64,000 nt of DNA from Bacillota bacterium (GTDB lineage: Bacteria; Sysuimicrobiota; Sysuimicrobiia; Sysuimicrobiales; Segetimicrobiaceae), in NCBI GenBank assembly GCA_021324255.1, contig JAJPJL010000130.1, forward strand, positions 43,454 to 107,453, in the 5' to 3' direction. The notes below the pieces were generated by a model. The model had not been told where the DNA came from, made no database searches, and saw only the letters and a list, made by a program, of their open reading frames with translations. The position numbers and the translations under genes are program-made. Each line of letters begins with the position of its first letter. Positions within the stretch are counted from its first letter, which is position 1. This document shows positions 44,885 to 53,563 of this stretch, piece by piece.

Positions 44885-46567
44885 TCACAGGTCCTCGACC
44901 GGAACCACCACAACTTCAGGCCGGTGTGATGCGATGGCGGCCTTGAGCGCAGGTGCGATCTCGTCGGGATGCGCGATGCGCGCGGCCCCCGCGCCGTAAC
45001 CGCGCGCGACCGCGCAATGATCCAACTCGGCGATGGCCACACCGGGGTACGCGGCCGGCTCCACCGGCGTGCCGAGATAGCGCTCGATCGCCCGCCGGAC
45101 GGCAAGATACCCGCCGTTGTCCAGTACAACCACCACGACCGGCGCGTCCTCGCGGGCAGCCGTCCACAGCGACTGCGCGCTGAAGTGAAACGCGCCGTCG
45201 CCGACGATCGCCACCACCGGGCGTGCGCCGGCGGCGAGCCGCATCCCGATGGCCGCCGGAACGCCCCACCCAAGCGCGCCGCCGCTCGTGTGGTACCATG
45301 CGGCGTCCGGGGGCAGATCCAAGTGGTTGAGCATCGCGGGGGACGACCGGACGGCTTCGTCCACAAACAGGGTGCCACGCGGCGCGACGCGGCCCAATTC
45401 GGCCGCCAGGCGCGGAAGGGAGATCGGCACGCCGCGCCACCGCGCTTCGCGCTCGGCGCGGAGCCGGTGCTCCCACGCGCACCGCAGACTCGCCACCCGC
45501 GCGCGCCGCTCGTCTCGCCGCCGTGGATCCAGCCCGCCGAGCACCGCTGCGGCATCGGCCAGATCCCGCAGCGCGGGGCCCGCGTCGGCCGGCATCCCCA
45601 CGGTCGGAGGAATCTGCCAGCCCACCTGGCGCGGATCCGGGTGCGTGTGTATCAATTGGGCGCCCGGCGGCAGTCGCGGACTGTGCGCGCCCGAAAACGG
45701 AAAGAAGACCCGGCATCCGATTGCGGCAAGCACGTCACACCCTTCGAGCACCGCAGGCTCCTGCTCGTACAGACCGACATAGTGAGGATCGGCGGCGGGG
45801 AACGGAAGCGTCGACAGTTCGGTGACGTCGGGGATCACCACGGGCAGCGCGAGCGCCTCGGCGAGCCTTTTCGCTTCCCCCGACGCCGCCGACACATCAT
45901 TCCCAAGGAGCAGCACCGGCCGGTGCGCTTGCAACAAGAGACGCGCCGCGGCAAGGGTCGCCGCGCGATCAGGCCGCCGGCCGTGCGGCTCGAACTTCTC
46001 GCCCCCGGCGCTGCGCGGCGCGATCGGACCGTCCGCGCCGGCGGCCGCCGGCGTCTGCGCAACCGGCTCCCCGAGCATGTCCTCCGGGATGGACAGGAAC
46101 ACCGGCCCGGGCGGCGAGGCGGCGGATACATGCAACGCGCGCCGGAGATCCTCTGCCGCGGCGGCGGATGAGAGACTCTGCCACGTCCACTTCGTGCAGG
46201 CGGCGAAGAGAGCCGGCAGGTCGGCAAACGCGCAAAACCCGTCTTGCGCGAGGATCACCCGCTCCTTGTGGCCGGCGGTCACGACGACGGGCGAGGCGTC
46301 GCGCCAGGCGTTGTAGACTTGGCTGAGGCCGTTCATCGCGCCCACCGACGTGTGCAGGCTTGCGACACCGACGCGTCGACTCGCGCGCGCGTAGCCGTCG
46401 GCCATGGCGACGGCGATGCTTTCGTGGAGCGCCATCACGTAGCGGACGCGTCCGTCGCGCCGGAGCGCGTCGAGAAGGCTCGCTTCGGTCGATCCCGGCA
46501 GCCCAAACAGGTGACGGACGCCGTGCGCGGCAAGCGTGGCCACCCACGCCGATGCGGTCGTCATCAT
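44885..46567 (-). CDS. Thiamine diphosphate-dependent decarboxylase/carboligase (benzoylformate decarboxylase-like)
   Basis: The 560-residue enzyme has the three-domain acetolactate-synthase/POX layout. The N-terminal PYR domain has FGLPGSTEASLLDAL and the ThDP-activating Glu49 in LHESIAVAMADGYAR. A central domain (VLLLGNDVSAASGEAKRLAE) follows, and the C-terminal PP domain has the ThDP/Mg motif from GDGAFHFSAQSLW (~456) to VLDNGGY. The active-site His-His pair of pyruvate decarboxylase is not evident; benzoylformate decarboxylase-like function is a fair guess. GGGAGG lies 6 nt before the ATG. It sits upstream of the LLM operon with a 263-bp gap, so it may be a separate unit of the same pathway. 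Confidence 0.85.
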   Translation of the reverse strand: MMTTASAWVATLAAHGVRHLFGLPGSTEASLLDALRRDGRVRYVMALHESIAVAMADGYARASRRVGVASLHTSVGAMNGLSQVYNAWRDASPVVVTAGHKERVILAQDGFCAFADLPALFAACTKWTWQSLSSAAAAEDLRRALHVSAASPPGPVFLSIPEDMLGEPVAQTPAAAGADGPIAPRSAGGEKFEPHGRRPDRAATLAAARLLLQAHRPVLLLGNDVSAASGEAKRLAEALALPVVIPDVTELSTLPFPAADPHYVGLYEQEPAVLEGCDVLAAIGCRVFFPFSGAHSPRLPPGAQLIHTHPDPRQVGWQIPPTVGMPADAGPALRDLADAAAVLGGLDPRRRDERRARVASLRCAWEHRLRAEREARWRGVPISLPRLAAELGRVAPRGTLFVDEAVRSSPAMLNHLDLPPDAAWYHTSGGALGWGVPAAIGMRLAAGARPVVAIVGDGAFHFSAQSLWTAAREDAPVVVVVLDNGGYLAVRRAIERYLGTPVEPAAYPGVAIAELDHCAVARGYGAGAARIAHPDEIAPALKAAIASHRPEVVVVPVEDL

Positions 46568-46701
46568 CCGTTGCCTCCCCTGCTGGGCGCGCGGCCGGGC
46601 ACGGGCGTTTCCTCCCGTGGTTCCGGCCGATCGCGGCAGCGACGGCGGCGCGGCCGCATGGGAACCGCAGACCCGGGGTCAGCGGGTGCTTCCCAGTTCT
46701 C

Positions 46702-46965
46702 CTAGGCCCTGGCTCGTTTCCCCGTCACAGCGCGGATAATCAGCAGCAGAATCACGCCGCCAATGAAGGCGACAATGATGGAGCCGATGTTGAGACCGGT
46801 CACACCGCCGTGCCCTAAGAATCGAAAGATCAACCCGCCGATGAATGCGCCGACGACGCCGATGATCAGGTCGCCAACGATACCCCCGGGGCCTTCGCCC
46901 GGCACGACCATTCTCGCGAGCCATCCTGCGATGATGCCGACGACAATCCAGGCCAAAATGCTCAT
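46702..46965 (-). CDS. GlsB/YeaQ/YmgE-family stress-response membrane protein
   Basis: The 87-residue protein has three hydrophobic helices: MSILAWIVVGIIAGWLARMV, GGIVGDLIIGVVGAFIGGLI and IGSIIVAFIGGVILLLIIRA, with the family pattern VPGEGPGGIVGDLIIG. These small transglycosylase-associated-type membrane proteins are induced by stress; their mechanism is unknown. A GGAGGGACC sequence upstream of the ATG provides the ribosome-binding site. Confidence 0.93.
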   Translation of the reverse strand: MSILAWIVVGIIAGWLARMVVPGEGPGGIVGDLIIGVVGAFIGGLIFRFLGHGGVTGLNIGSIIVAFIGGVILLLIIRAVTGKRARA

Positions 46966-47149
46966 CCTGGTCCCTCCTTGGTGACGAATGAGAAGCAGTC
47001 AACGCATAGCGCAGATCAAATGAGTGGAGAGAAGCGTGGAACACGCTGCCTATTCCTCCGGACCAAACGCAATCCCTTCGTCGGGCCACCGCGGTCTTGC
47101 GCCACCCCGGAGTCTACCGGCGATTGCAGACCTCGCGGCCAACCGCGTC

Positions 47150-47155
47150 TATACC
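47150..47155 (+). promoter_or_regulatory. Possible -10 element upstream of the GEMM riboswitch
   Basis: TATACC at 47150-47155 lies about 40 bp before the aptamer. A TTGCAG at 47124 would be a -35, but the spacing is 20 bp, longer than usual, so this is weak. The region 46966-47190 shows no gene. Confidence 0.3.
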
Positions 47156-47194
47156 GTCTGCCTCGGGGGCATGAAGACAGACAAACCTGGTCAG

Positions 47195-47278
47195 CGCCTC
47201 ACGAACAGGCAAACCCGGAGTAATCCGGGGACGCAAAGTCACAGGGCCACGGATTCCGTGGCCGGCTGGGCCGCCGAA
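47195..47278 (+). ncRNA. GEMM-I riboswitch aptamer (cyclic di-GMP-I class)
   Basis: The sequence CACGAACAGGCAAACC, then a hairpin CCCGGA-GTAA-TCCGGG with a GNRA tetraloop, then GGGACGCAAAG, matches the core of the GEMM-I aptamer in order and spacing. Next comes an 8-bp stem GGCCACGG-ATT-CCGTGGCC, and a closing GGCCGGCTGGGCCGCC that fits the conserved GGTAGCCGGGTTACC-like 3' strand. The aptamer senses c-di-GMP, or cGAMP in the GEMM-Ib variants; the distinguishing base (position 20 of the Vc2 RNA) looks like G, but alignment there has a one-base gap. It lies in the leader of the 47320 gene. Confidence 0.9.
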
Positions 47279-47292
47279 CGAGGACGCTTAGA

Positions 47293-47319
47293 TCCCCGCT
47301 TGCAGGGGGAGGGTGATGT
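47293..47319 (+). promoter_or_regulatory. Expression platform: hairpin that can sequester the ribosome-binding site
   Basis: TCCCC (47293-47297) can pair with GGGGA (47306-47310), which is the 5' part of the strong Shine-Dalgarno GGGGGAGGG ahead of the ATG at 47320. The element lies 15 nt after the aptamer. There is no U-tract, so control should act on translation rather than termination. The direction (ligand on or off) cannot be told. Confidence 0.6.
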
Positions 47320-47583
47320 ATGCCTCGGCGGACCACGTTGCACCACCACATGGAGGAACCCGGCCCCGCCGGCCCGCGCACGGCCCGCGGCAAGAAATTT
47401 GATGCGTCGCTCGACATCCTGTGCAGCTTGGAACTTTCCGCGCAGGCCGTCGAGTTCTTCCTGCGCACCGCCTACGAACGGCGCCGATTGCCGCATGAGC
47501 TCATCCGGGAGCTCATCGAGGAACACGTGAAACGCGTCGAGGCAATGGTTACAGCATCATGGAATTCGGGCCATCCCGTGTGA
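47320..47583 (+). CDS. Small uncharacterised protein under riboswitch control
   Basis: The 87-residue protein starts at ATG 47320, with GGGGGAGG about 8 nt upstream. After a basic, Pro-rich N-terminus, residues ~27-75 form an amphipathic helical stretch (DASLDILCSLELSAQAVEFF, RRRLPHELIRELIEEHVKRV). There is no signal peptide or membrane span. I do not recognise a family. A GEMM-I riboswitch in its leader supports it as a true gene and implies a role in second-messenger output such as motility, surface growth or biofilm. That function is inference. Confidence 0.7.
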   Translation: MPRRTTLHHHMEEPGPAGPRTARGKKFDASLDILCSLELSAQAVEFFLRTAYERRRLPHELIRELIEEHVKRVEAMVTASWNSGHPV

Positions 47584-47972
47584 TGAAGACGCCCGAACAC
47601 CCGGAGCCCAGGTCTTCACGCATCCGAGCCCGGCGGGACATCTCCGGCGTGTAGCGGCCCGGTTCCCTCCGCCCCGCCTCCATGAGACACACCGGCGTGG
47701 GCCCCGGCCGTTCCAAGATCCGGCCCCGGCCGTCCGGGTGACGAAGAGGGAACACGGCGAACCCTGTCGCATCCAGGTTTGTCGCCGTCACGCTCCTGCG
47801 CCAGATGATTGTCCGGTGGGGGGAGATGTGCTGAATCGGGACACGGGTCGAGCGACGTGGCTATTCTGGGTCATGCTCGGGGCGACCGTGCTCGGAATCT
47901 CGGCACTGGCGTACTGGGTGCGATAGATACGAGCGTAGGCGTCGCCGCGGCCGCGCACGAGGAGGAGTTGCG
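47584..47972. other. Gap with at most one doubtful short membrane ORF
   Basis: A 32-codon frame (GTG 47828 to 47926) ends GRATWLFWVMLGATVLGISALAYWVR-like, a single hydrophobic helix with a basic end. The purine-rich GGGGGGAG lies only 2 nt before the GTG, too close, so I do not call it firmly as a gene. Nothing else is visible. Confidence 0.35.
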
Positions 47973-48551
47973 ATGGAGGGATCCCGTACGAAGCCGCACG
48001 TTGGGAGCCGCCTCGCGCCGCCAGACCGCGCCGGCCTTCCCGGGTCGGTCCGAGCGGTGCTGGATAACGAGACTGAGCGGTTCGGGGCGCCGCTCAACAC
48101 CACGATGGTCCTGGCCCATCACCCCTCGCTGCTGATCGCGTACAAGGCGTGGAGCAAGGCCATGAGCGAGACGACGCTCATCCCGGACACCCTCAAGTAT
48201 CTCGTGTATGTCCGTGTCGCCGGGCTCAACGGATGCCCGTTCTGAGTAGACATCAACACCGCCTCGGGCCAGGCGGCCGGCATTTCGGACGAGAAGTTCG
48301 CCCACCTCGATGAGTATGCGACACATCCACTCTTCACGTCGCTCGAGCGGCAGGTGCTCGCCTATGCCGACGGGATGACGATCTCGGGCCGGGACACCGA
48401 CGACGAGGCCTTTGCCGCTCTTCGCGAACACTTCTCGCCGGAGGCCCTCGTGGAGTTGACCGCGCACATCGCGTTCGAGAACTTCCGGAGCCGCTTCAAC
48501 CATGCATTTCGGATCGAGGCGCAGGGCTTCTGCAGGATCCCGCAACGATAA
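47973..48551 (+). CDS. AhpD-like/carboxymuconolactone decarboxylase-family selenoprotein (CxxU, TGA read through)
   Basis: Two parts in the same frame are separated only by TGA at 48243-48245. The first part (90 residues) ends GLNGCPF; the second starts VDINTASGQAAGISDEKF and continues to EAQGFCRIPQR, 192 residues in all. In this family the site reads CxFCxDINxA; TGA replaces the second Cys (position 91), giving CPFU. Such CxxU AhpD-like selenoproteins are known. A 6-bp hairpin with G in the second loop position starts 13 nt after the TGA. The frame past the TGA has no stop for over 300 nt and remains family-like (FTSLERQVLAYADGMT). It would be a thiol/selenol oxidoreductase. The alternative is a pseudogene or a sequencing error. 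Confidence 0.8.
48259..48276 (+). promoter_or_regulatory. Candidate bacterial SECIS hairpin
   Basis: CCGCCT (48259-48264) pairs with AGGCGG (48271-48276) around a CGGGCC loop. The loop begins 19 nt after the TGA codon and has G in its second place, which fits the loose consensus for bacterial SECIS elements (loop G, about 16-37 nt from UGA). In GC-rich DNA such a stem can arise by chance, so it is supportive rather than proof. Confidence 0.5.
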
Positions 48552-48597
48552 CTCCGCAGCGTCGGAGAAGGACGCCTCGTACACCATGGGGCGTCCT
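48552..48597. terminator. Tandem hairpins between convergent genes
   Basis: CTCCG/CGGAG (48553-48567) and AGGACGCC/GGCGTCCT (48569-48576 and 48590-48597) form two adjacent stems between the selenoprotein gene and the converging permease gene. There is no U-tract on either side, so factor-independent termination is doubtful. Confidence 0.35.
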
Positions 48598-48659
48598 GAT
48601 GTCACGACAACGGTCCGGCCGCCCCTGATCTCGCGCTGGAACAGGAGTCGGACCGCCAT

Positions 48660-49616
48660 TCAGCTCGCGTGGAGCTCGATTCGCGGGTCGATGAGTGCGT
48701 AGCTGAGGTCGGTCAATAGGTTGATGCCGATGACGGCCGCGGCCACGACGATCGTGATGCCCATAATGAGCGGATAATCGTGCGCGTAGGCCGCCTGCAC
48801 GGCCAACTGCCCCATGCCGGGCCAGGCAAAGACTTGTTCGGTGATCGCCGCTCCGCCGATCAGCAGCGGTAACGCCAGACCCACCATCGTGACCAGCGGG
48901 ATCAAGCTGTTGCGCAGGGCATGGCGATACAACACCATCCGTGCGGCGAGCCCTTTGCTGCGCGCGGTGCGAATGTACGGCTGGGCGAGAACCTCGATCA
49001 TCGCCGTCCGCACATACCGCGAGAAGCCGGCCATGAACGCGGCCGCCAGGACGACCGCGGGCATGAGGAGATGGCGCAGGAGGTCCGCCGCCGTCAGGGC
49101 CGCTCCCGCCGTGCGCATACCCGCCGCGGGCATCACCCTCAGATCCACCGCAAAGACGATGATGAACATCAGTCCCAGCCAGAAAACCGGCATCGACACG
49201 CCGACGAAGCTGAGAGCCGATACCACGTTGTCCAGCAATGACCGCGGACGGATGGCCGTCGCGATTCCCACGGGAATCGCGACGGCAAGCGACAAGGTAA
49301 GCGCGGACCCGCCGAGCAGCAATGTCGCCGGCAGACGAACGGCGATCATTTGTGTGACCGGGAGGTCCGATGTATAGGCGATGCCGAGATTGCCGCGCGC
49401 CAGTTGCGCCAGCCAGTCCGCGAATTGGACGTAGAGCGGTTTGTCCAGGCCGAGATTCGCTTCGAGCTCCTTGATCTGGGCCGCCGTCATCTTCTGATCG
49501 TTCATCAGGATCCCGGGTCCGCCGGGCGCGGCGTGGATTAGAACGAACGTGATGAGCGCGACGAGGAACAGCAACACGACTGACTGCGCCGCGCGGCTAA
49601 TGATGTAGCGCGCCAC
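48660..49616 (-). CDS. Peptide/nickel-type ABC transporter permease, DppB-like
   Basis: The 318-residue permease has TM1 QSVVLLFLVALITFVLIHAAPGG-like sequence, LGLDKPLYVQFADWLAQLARGNLG, the EAA loop YIRTARSKGLAARMVLYRHAL and the C-terminal LTDLSYALIDPRIELHAS. Gene order in this second Dpp cluster is DppC, binding protein, DppB (reading direction right to left). No ATPase genes are present in it. Confidence 0.93.
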   Translation of the reverse strand: MARYIISRAAQSVVLLFLVALITFVLIHAAPGGPGILMNDQKMTAAQIKELEANLGLDKPLYVQFADWLAQLARGNLGIAYTSDLPVTQMIAVRLPATLLLGGSALTLSLAVAIPVGIATAIRPRSLLDNVVSALSFVGVSMPVFWLGLMFIIVFAVDLRVMPAAGMRTAGAALTAADLLRHLLMPAVVLAAAFMAGFSRYVRTAMIEVLAQPYIRTARSKGLAARMVLYRHALRNSLIPLVTMVGLALPLLIGGAAITEQVFAWPGMGQLAVQAAYAHDYPLIMGITIVVAAAVIGINLLTDLSYALIDPRIELHAS

Positions 49617-49687
49617 GTCGCAACGCCTCCCGCCGGTCTGAGCTTCCGGCGGGCCGGCCGCGCGGCCGGCCCGCCGTCACACTAAGA

Positions 49688-51301
49688 TCAGCCCAACGTC
49701 CACTTGTACGTCCAGTACAGCGCGTCCCGGATGCCGACCGTGCCAAAGCCGTGCACCCGGGCGCTGAATCCTCGGATCTCATTCGGGAAATTCAAGAACA
49801 CGTCCGGCTGCATGTCCTTCAGCCGTTGCTGCAACTTGTCGTAGATCGGCTTGCGTTCCGCGGGGGTTGAGAGCCGCACCCCCTGCGCGAAAAGCTGGTC
49901 GGTGACCGGATCGTCGAAATTCGGATGCTGTGCGTCCGGGCCGTCGTGCTGGCTATCGTACCCGCCCTGCAACGCGTTGGGATCGTTCGGCGTGATCCAC
50001 CACTCGACCGCGGTGTCGAATTTCAGATTGCCGAGCATATCGTACCAATTGTTGAATTCCTCGAAGTCCATCTGGGGTTGCATACCGAGGGCCTGCCACT
50101 GCTGTTGCGCGATCAGGCCGAGCTGCTTGCGCGTCGGGTTCCCGATGTCGACCAGGATCTTGAAGGTATACGGCTGCCCGTTGAGGGTGAGTACCCCATT
50201 CTCCATCTTGGCTCCCGCTTCTCGCAGCAGCTCTTTAGCTTTGTTGAGATCGTACGGCCACGGCTCGAGTCCGGCGTCGAAGGCCCATCGCATCGGCGGG
50301 GAGACCGGGCTGGCGATGAGCCGTCCGTGACCGAGCATGACGTTCCGGAGAATCTGCTGTTTGTCGATGGCGAGGGCCATGGCTCGGCGCACCCGCGGGT
50401 CCTTGAACAGCGGGTTCTGGTCGTTGATGCCGAGGTAATAGTAGTTGGTTTGATTCGCATAGGACATCTGCACGCCGCCGCCGCTGATGGACGCAATCTG
50501 CGACGGCTCGACCATGACGAAGTCCAGTTCGCCGGCCTTGAGCTTGGCGATCTGCGTGTTGACGTCCGGGATGATCTCATACACGATCTCGGGAATCTTG
50601 GGCGCGCCGTCCCAAAATTTGTCAAACTTGACCAGCGTCAGATGGTCGCCCTGCACAAACTCCTTCCACATGTAGGGGCCGCTGCCGATGGGGTGCTCAA
50701 CGAATGCCGTCGGCTTGTTGAGATCCTGCCCCTTCAGCGCGTGCTCGGGCAGGATCATGATGTTGTACTGCAGCATTGTCAGGAACGGTCCGTACGGTTC
50801 CTCCAGGCTGACCTGCACGGTGTGGGCGTCGACCACGTGGGTCGTCTTGAGCGGCCCCAGGTTGGTCCGAAACGTCGCGTTGATCTTCTTGTCCATGATC
50901 GCATCGAGCGTAAATTTGACGTCCCCGGCCGTCACCGGTTGCCCGTCGTGGAACAGGACGTCCCGCAGATGAAACGTATAGGTCAGCCCGTCCTTGCTGA
51001 TCTCCCACGACCTGGCGAGATCAGGCACCGGCTGATCCGTGTGCGGGTCGGGACGCACCAACTGGCCGAAGAGGTTCTTGTTCAGCAAGATCGACGAAAG
51101 CCCGCCGGGGAGCGTGACGGGATTCGGGGTTGGATTGCTAATCAGCGGAAACAGGAGCGCATTGGCCGTCGGAGCCGTGGCCGCTGCGGCCGCGGCCGTG
51201 CGGGGGGATGCGAGAGAGCCCCCCGCGGCAGCGACGCCGCCGAGGACCGCAGCCCGCGCGAGCAGAGCACGCCGAGAGAAACGATACACATTGTCGCTCA
51301 T
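49688..51301 (-). CDS. Peptide-type ABC transporter substrate-binding protein (SBP family 5), Tat-exported
   Basis: From ATG 51301 (AAGGGG 9-10 nt upstream) the 537-residue protein has a Tat-type leader, YRFSRRALLARAAVLGGVAA. SBP-5 features include DLARSWEISKDGLTYTFHLR, FHDGQPVTAGDVKFTLDAI, PIGSGPYMWKEFVQGDHLTL and DPRVRRAMALAIDKQQIL. It binds the transported peptide-like solute. It lies between the DppC- and DppB-like genes. Confidence 0.93.
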   Translation of the reverse strand: MSDNVYRFSRRALLARAAVLGGVAAAGGSLASPRTAAAAAATAPTANALLFPLISNPTPNPVTLPGGLSSILLNKNLFGQLVRPDPHTDQPVPDLARSWEISKDGLTYTFHLRDVLFHDGQPVTAGDVKFTLDAIMDKKINATFRTNLGPLKTTHVVDAHTVQVSLEEPYGPFLTMLQYNIMILPEHALKGQDLNKPTAFVEHPIGSGPYMWKEFVQGDHLTLVKFDKFWDGAPKIPEIVYEIIPDVNTQIAKLKAGELDFVMVEPSQIASISGGGVQMSYANQTNYYYLGINDQNPLFKDPRVRRAMALAIDKQQILRNVMLGHGRLIASPVSPPMRWAFDAGLEPWPYDLNKAKELLREAGAKMENGVLTLNGQPYTFKILVDIGNPTRKQLGLIAQQQWQALGMQPQMDFEEFNNWYDMLGNLKFDTAVEWWITPNDPNALQGGYDSQHDGPDAQHPNFDDPVTDQLFAQGVRLSTPAERKPIYDKLQQRLKDMQPDVFLNFPNEIRGFSARVHGFGTVGIRDALYWTYKWTLG

Positions 51302-51392
51302 AGGAATCACCCCTTTCGATGTCGCCACCCGATTGCCGTCCACACCGCGGCGACGGGCGCCGTCGGCGCGTCGGCCTTCGACCACTCCAACA

Positions 51393-52247
51393 TCAGTCCT
51401 CCACCGTGAACACGTCGCGCAACCCTTCGCCCAGGAAGTTGAACGCCAAGACCGTCAGCAAGATCAGCATGCCCGGGTACACGGCGAGTTGCGGCGCCTG
51501 CCAGATGAAATTCTGCGCGCCGCTCAACATGTTGCCCCAGGTTGGAATCGGCGGCTGGACCCCCAGCCCAAGGTAGCTAAGCGCCGACTCGGCAAGGATG
51601 GCGGCACCGGTACCCAGGCTCGCCGCGACGATGATTTGCGGACCAGCCTGCGGGAGGAGATGCTTGGTCATCATGCGCTGAGGCGACGCGCCGAGCGCGC
51701 GCGCGGCTTCCACAAAATCCATCCCCTTCACCCGCAAAATCTCACCACGCACCAGTCGAGCCACCCCCATCCACGACGTCAGGCCAATGGCGAGGATCAC
51801 GTTTTGCAGGGTCGAACCGAAGAAGGCCATCACGACCAGCAGCAGAAAGAACGTCGGGATCGTGAGCATGGCGTCGGTGAGCCGCATCAGCACGGTGTCG
51901 GGCCAGCCGCCAAAGTACGCGGTTGTCAGCCCGACCGCAACGCCGACCACCACGGAGACGATGACAGCGGCCAGCCCTACGGTCAAACTGACCCGGCCAC
52001 CGTAGACGAGGCGGCTCAATACGTCGCGGCCATTATCGTCGGTGCCGAGCGGATGGGCTGGACTCGGCGCCGCTAGAAAGGCGCTGAGGTCCATCGTGGT
52101 CGGTGAGTCCGGCGCGACGTACCCGGCTAGGATGGCGATCGTGTACGCCGCGAGCAGGTACCCGAGGGATGCGACGGCGAGCGGGTTGCGCCCAAGCCGC
52201 GCTGAAGCCTGTCGTACCACACGCGTTCGTCTGTACTCGCTGCCCAC
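51393..52247 (-). CDS. Peptide/nickel-type ABC transporter permease, DppC-like
   Basis: The 284-residue permease has AHPLGTDDNGRDVLSRLVYGG, EILRVKGMDFVEAARALGAS (EAA loop), ALSYLGLGVQPPIPTWGNML and FNFLGEGLRDVFTVED, all standard for DppC. It is the first gene of the second Dpp cluster. The acyl-CoA-dehydrogenase-like gene ends 104 bp upstream on the same strand and may be in the same transcript. Confidence 0.93.
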   Translation of the reverse strand: MGSEYRRTRVVRQASARLGRNPLAVASLGYLLAAYTIAILAGYVAPDSPTTMDLSAFLAAPSPAHPLGTDDNGRDVLSRLVYGGRVSLTVGLAAVIVSVVVGVAVGLTTAYFGGWPDTVLMRLTDAMLTIPTFFLLLVVMAFFGSTLQNVILAIGLTSWMGVARLVRGEILRVKGMDFVEAARALGASPQRMMTKHLLPQAGPQIIVAASLGTGAAILAESALSYLGLGVQPPIPTWGNMLSGAQNFIWQAPQLAVYPGMLILLTVLAFNFLGEGLRDVFTVED

Positions 52248-52351
52248 GGCCCGAAGCCCGCGTCAAGGCGTTCCCTAGGACATACGCCACGAACGCTTCA
52301 CAAGATCCGTGGCGTCACGGTCCCCAACCCCATCACACATCGCTGCATCCC

Positions 52352-53563
52352 TCAAGATGCCGCCGTCTTGAGCGTCTTCCAAGACTGGCGGCCGATCTTC
52401 GGACCGTACTTCTGTTTCGAGTGGAAGGGCCCGCCGAGGTCCGCTTCGGCCAACAGACGCAGGACTTGCGATTCGCGGAAATGCAGCGTGAACGTGCGGA
52501 CGTCGCGAAAGGCCCGCTCGATTGGAAACGATTTGAACGCGCCTCGCGCACCGCACACGTCAAAGGCCTTGGCCGTCACCATCATGGCGGCCTGCTTGGA
52601 CGTATGCAGGGCGCGCAGTGAGGCGAGCTCGGCGTCCGCGTACCGGCCCTGCTCCCAGAGCCAGGCCGCGTACCACATGGATGTGCGCGCAGCCTGGAGC
52701 GCCGCGTCCATTTCGCCGAGCGTGTATGCGGTCACGTTGTCCTGCATCAGGAATGCCCGTTCCCGGAGGTACTGCCGCAGGAAGTCGAAGACGCCCTGGG
52801 CGGTCCCGATGTGGTTGGCCACGTAGGCGAGCGTGAACGTCCGGGGGTCGTGTTGCACCCAGTCCCCCGGCTCCCCGAGGACGTTATCAAAGGGGATGAA
52901 CACGTCATCGAAGGCAAGACTCCAACTTATCGTCGCGCGCATTCCCATCGTGTCCCACGTGTCCGTGAGCGACACGCCGGCGGTCCCCTTGGGAATGATG
53001 GCGGTGGTGCACCCCTCGGCCAACCCTTGCGTGCCGGGCGCCAACACGTACACGAGGCAGTAGTCCGCCGCCGGCGCCAACGAACCGAAGTGCTTGACCC
53101 CGGTCAGACGGAAGCCGCCATCCACCGGGCGGAGCTCCGACTCGTACCGTCCCGAGTCCATCCGTTTGGGGTCCGTTTCGCTGCCGCACGATGCAATGAG
53201 GGCTCCCCGCGCGACGACCTCTCCGAGGATGCGGCTCCGCTGCTCGGGATTGCCGAGAAAGCCGACGATCCCGCTGGCATGGGAGTGCACCTGCAACAGC
53301 TGCGCGGTGGACGCCGCGCCGGCAGCGATCGTCTCGAGGACCAGGTAGAAAGGGAGAAACCGGTCTTCCTGCCAGAAGCCGTGCCCGCCCAACTCCCGCG
53401 GCACGGTGAGGGTGAGCAGCCCGGCTTCTCGGAGTCTCGCGAAGTCCGCCTCGGGAAACGCCGCGGCTTCATCATAGGCTCGCGCGCGTGTCGCGAACTC
53501 CGTTGCGAGCGCCCGCGCTCTATCGACGAGATGTTGGTCGTCTTCGCTCAGGCGAAAGTCCAT
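52352..53563 (-). CDS. Acyl-CoA dehydrogenase-family flavoenzyme
   Basis: ATG 53563 follows GGGGAGGG by 7 nt and gives 403 residues. The protein has the N-terminal helical domain (LSEDDQHLVDRARALATEF, LTVPRELGGHGFWQ), a middle beta domain (GVSLTDTWDTMGMRATISW, FIPFDNVLGEPGDW) and the C-terminal helix bundle (FDVCGARGAFKSFPIERAFRDV). The catalytic Glu of typical acyl-CoA dehydrogenases is not evident. The pattern also fits flavin-dependent monooxygenases of the DszC/SfnB kind. It lies upstream of a Dpp uptake cluster, so it may oxidise the imported solute. The frame extends to 53731 without support. Confidence 0.85.
   Translation of the reverse strand: MDFRLSEDDQHLVDRARALATEFATRARAYDEAAAFPEADFARLREAGLLTLTVPRELGGHGFWQEDRFLPFYLVLETIAAGAASTAQLLQVHSHASGIVGFLGNPEQRSRILGEVVARGALIASCGSETDPKRMDSGRYESELRPVDGGFRLTGVKHFGSLAPAADYCLVYVLAPGTQGLAEGCTTAIIPKGTAGVSLTDTWDTMGMRATISWSLAFDDVFIPFDNVLGEPGDWVQHDPRTFTLAYVANHIGTAQGVFDFLRQYLRERAFLMQDNVTAYTLGEMDAALQAARTSMWYAAWLWEQGRYADAELASLRALHTSKQAAMMVTAKAFDVCGARGAFKSFPIERAFRDVRTFTLHFRESQVLRLLAEADLGGPFHSKQKYGPKIGRQSWKTLKTAAS

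Noticed and set aside
47973..48245. Reading the TGA at 48243 as a true stop (truncated CMD protein)
   Set aside because: The frame beyond the TGA stays open and family-like for over 300 nt, and the TGA sits exactly at the redox Cys position; selenocysteine fits better.
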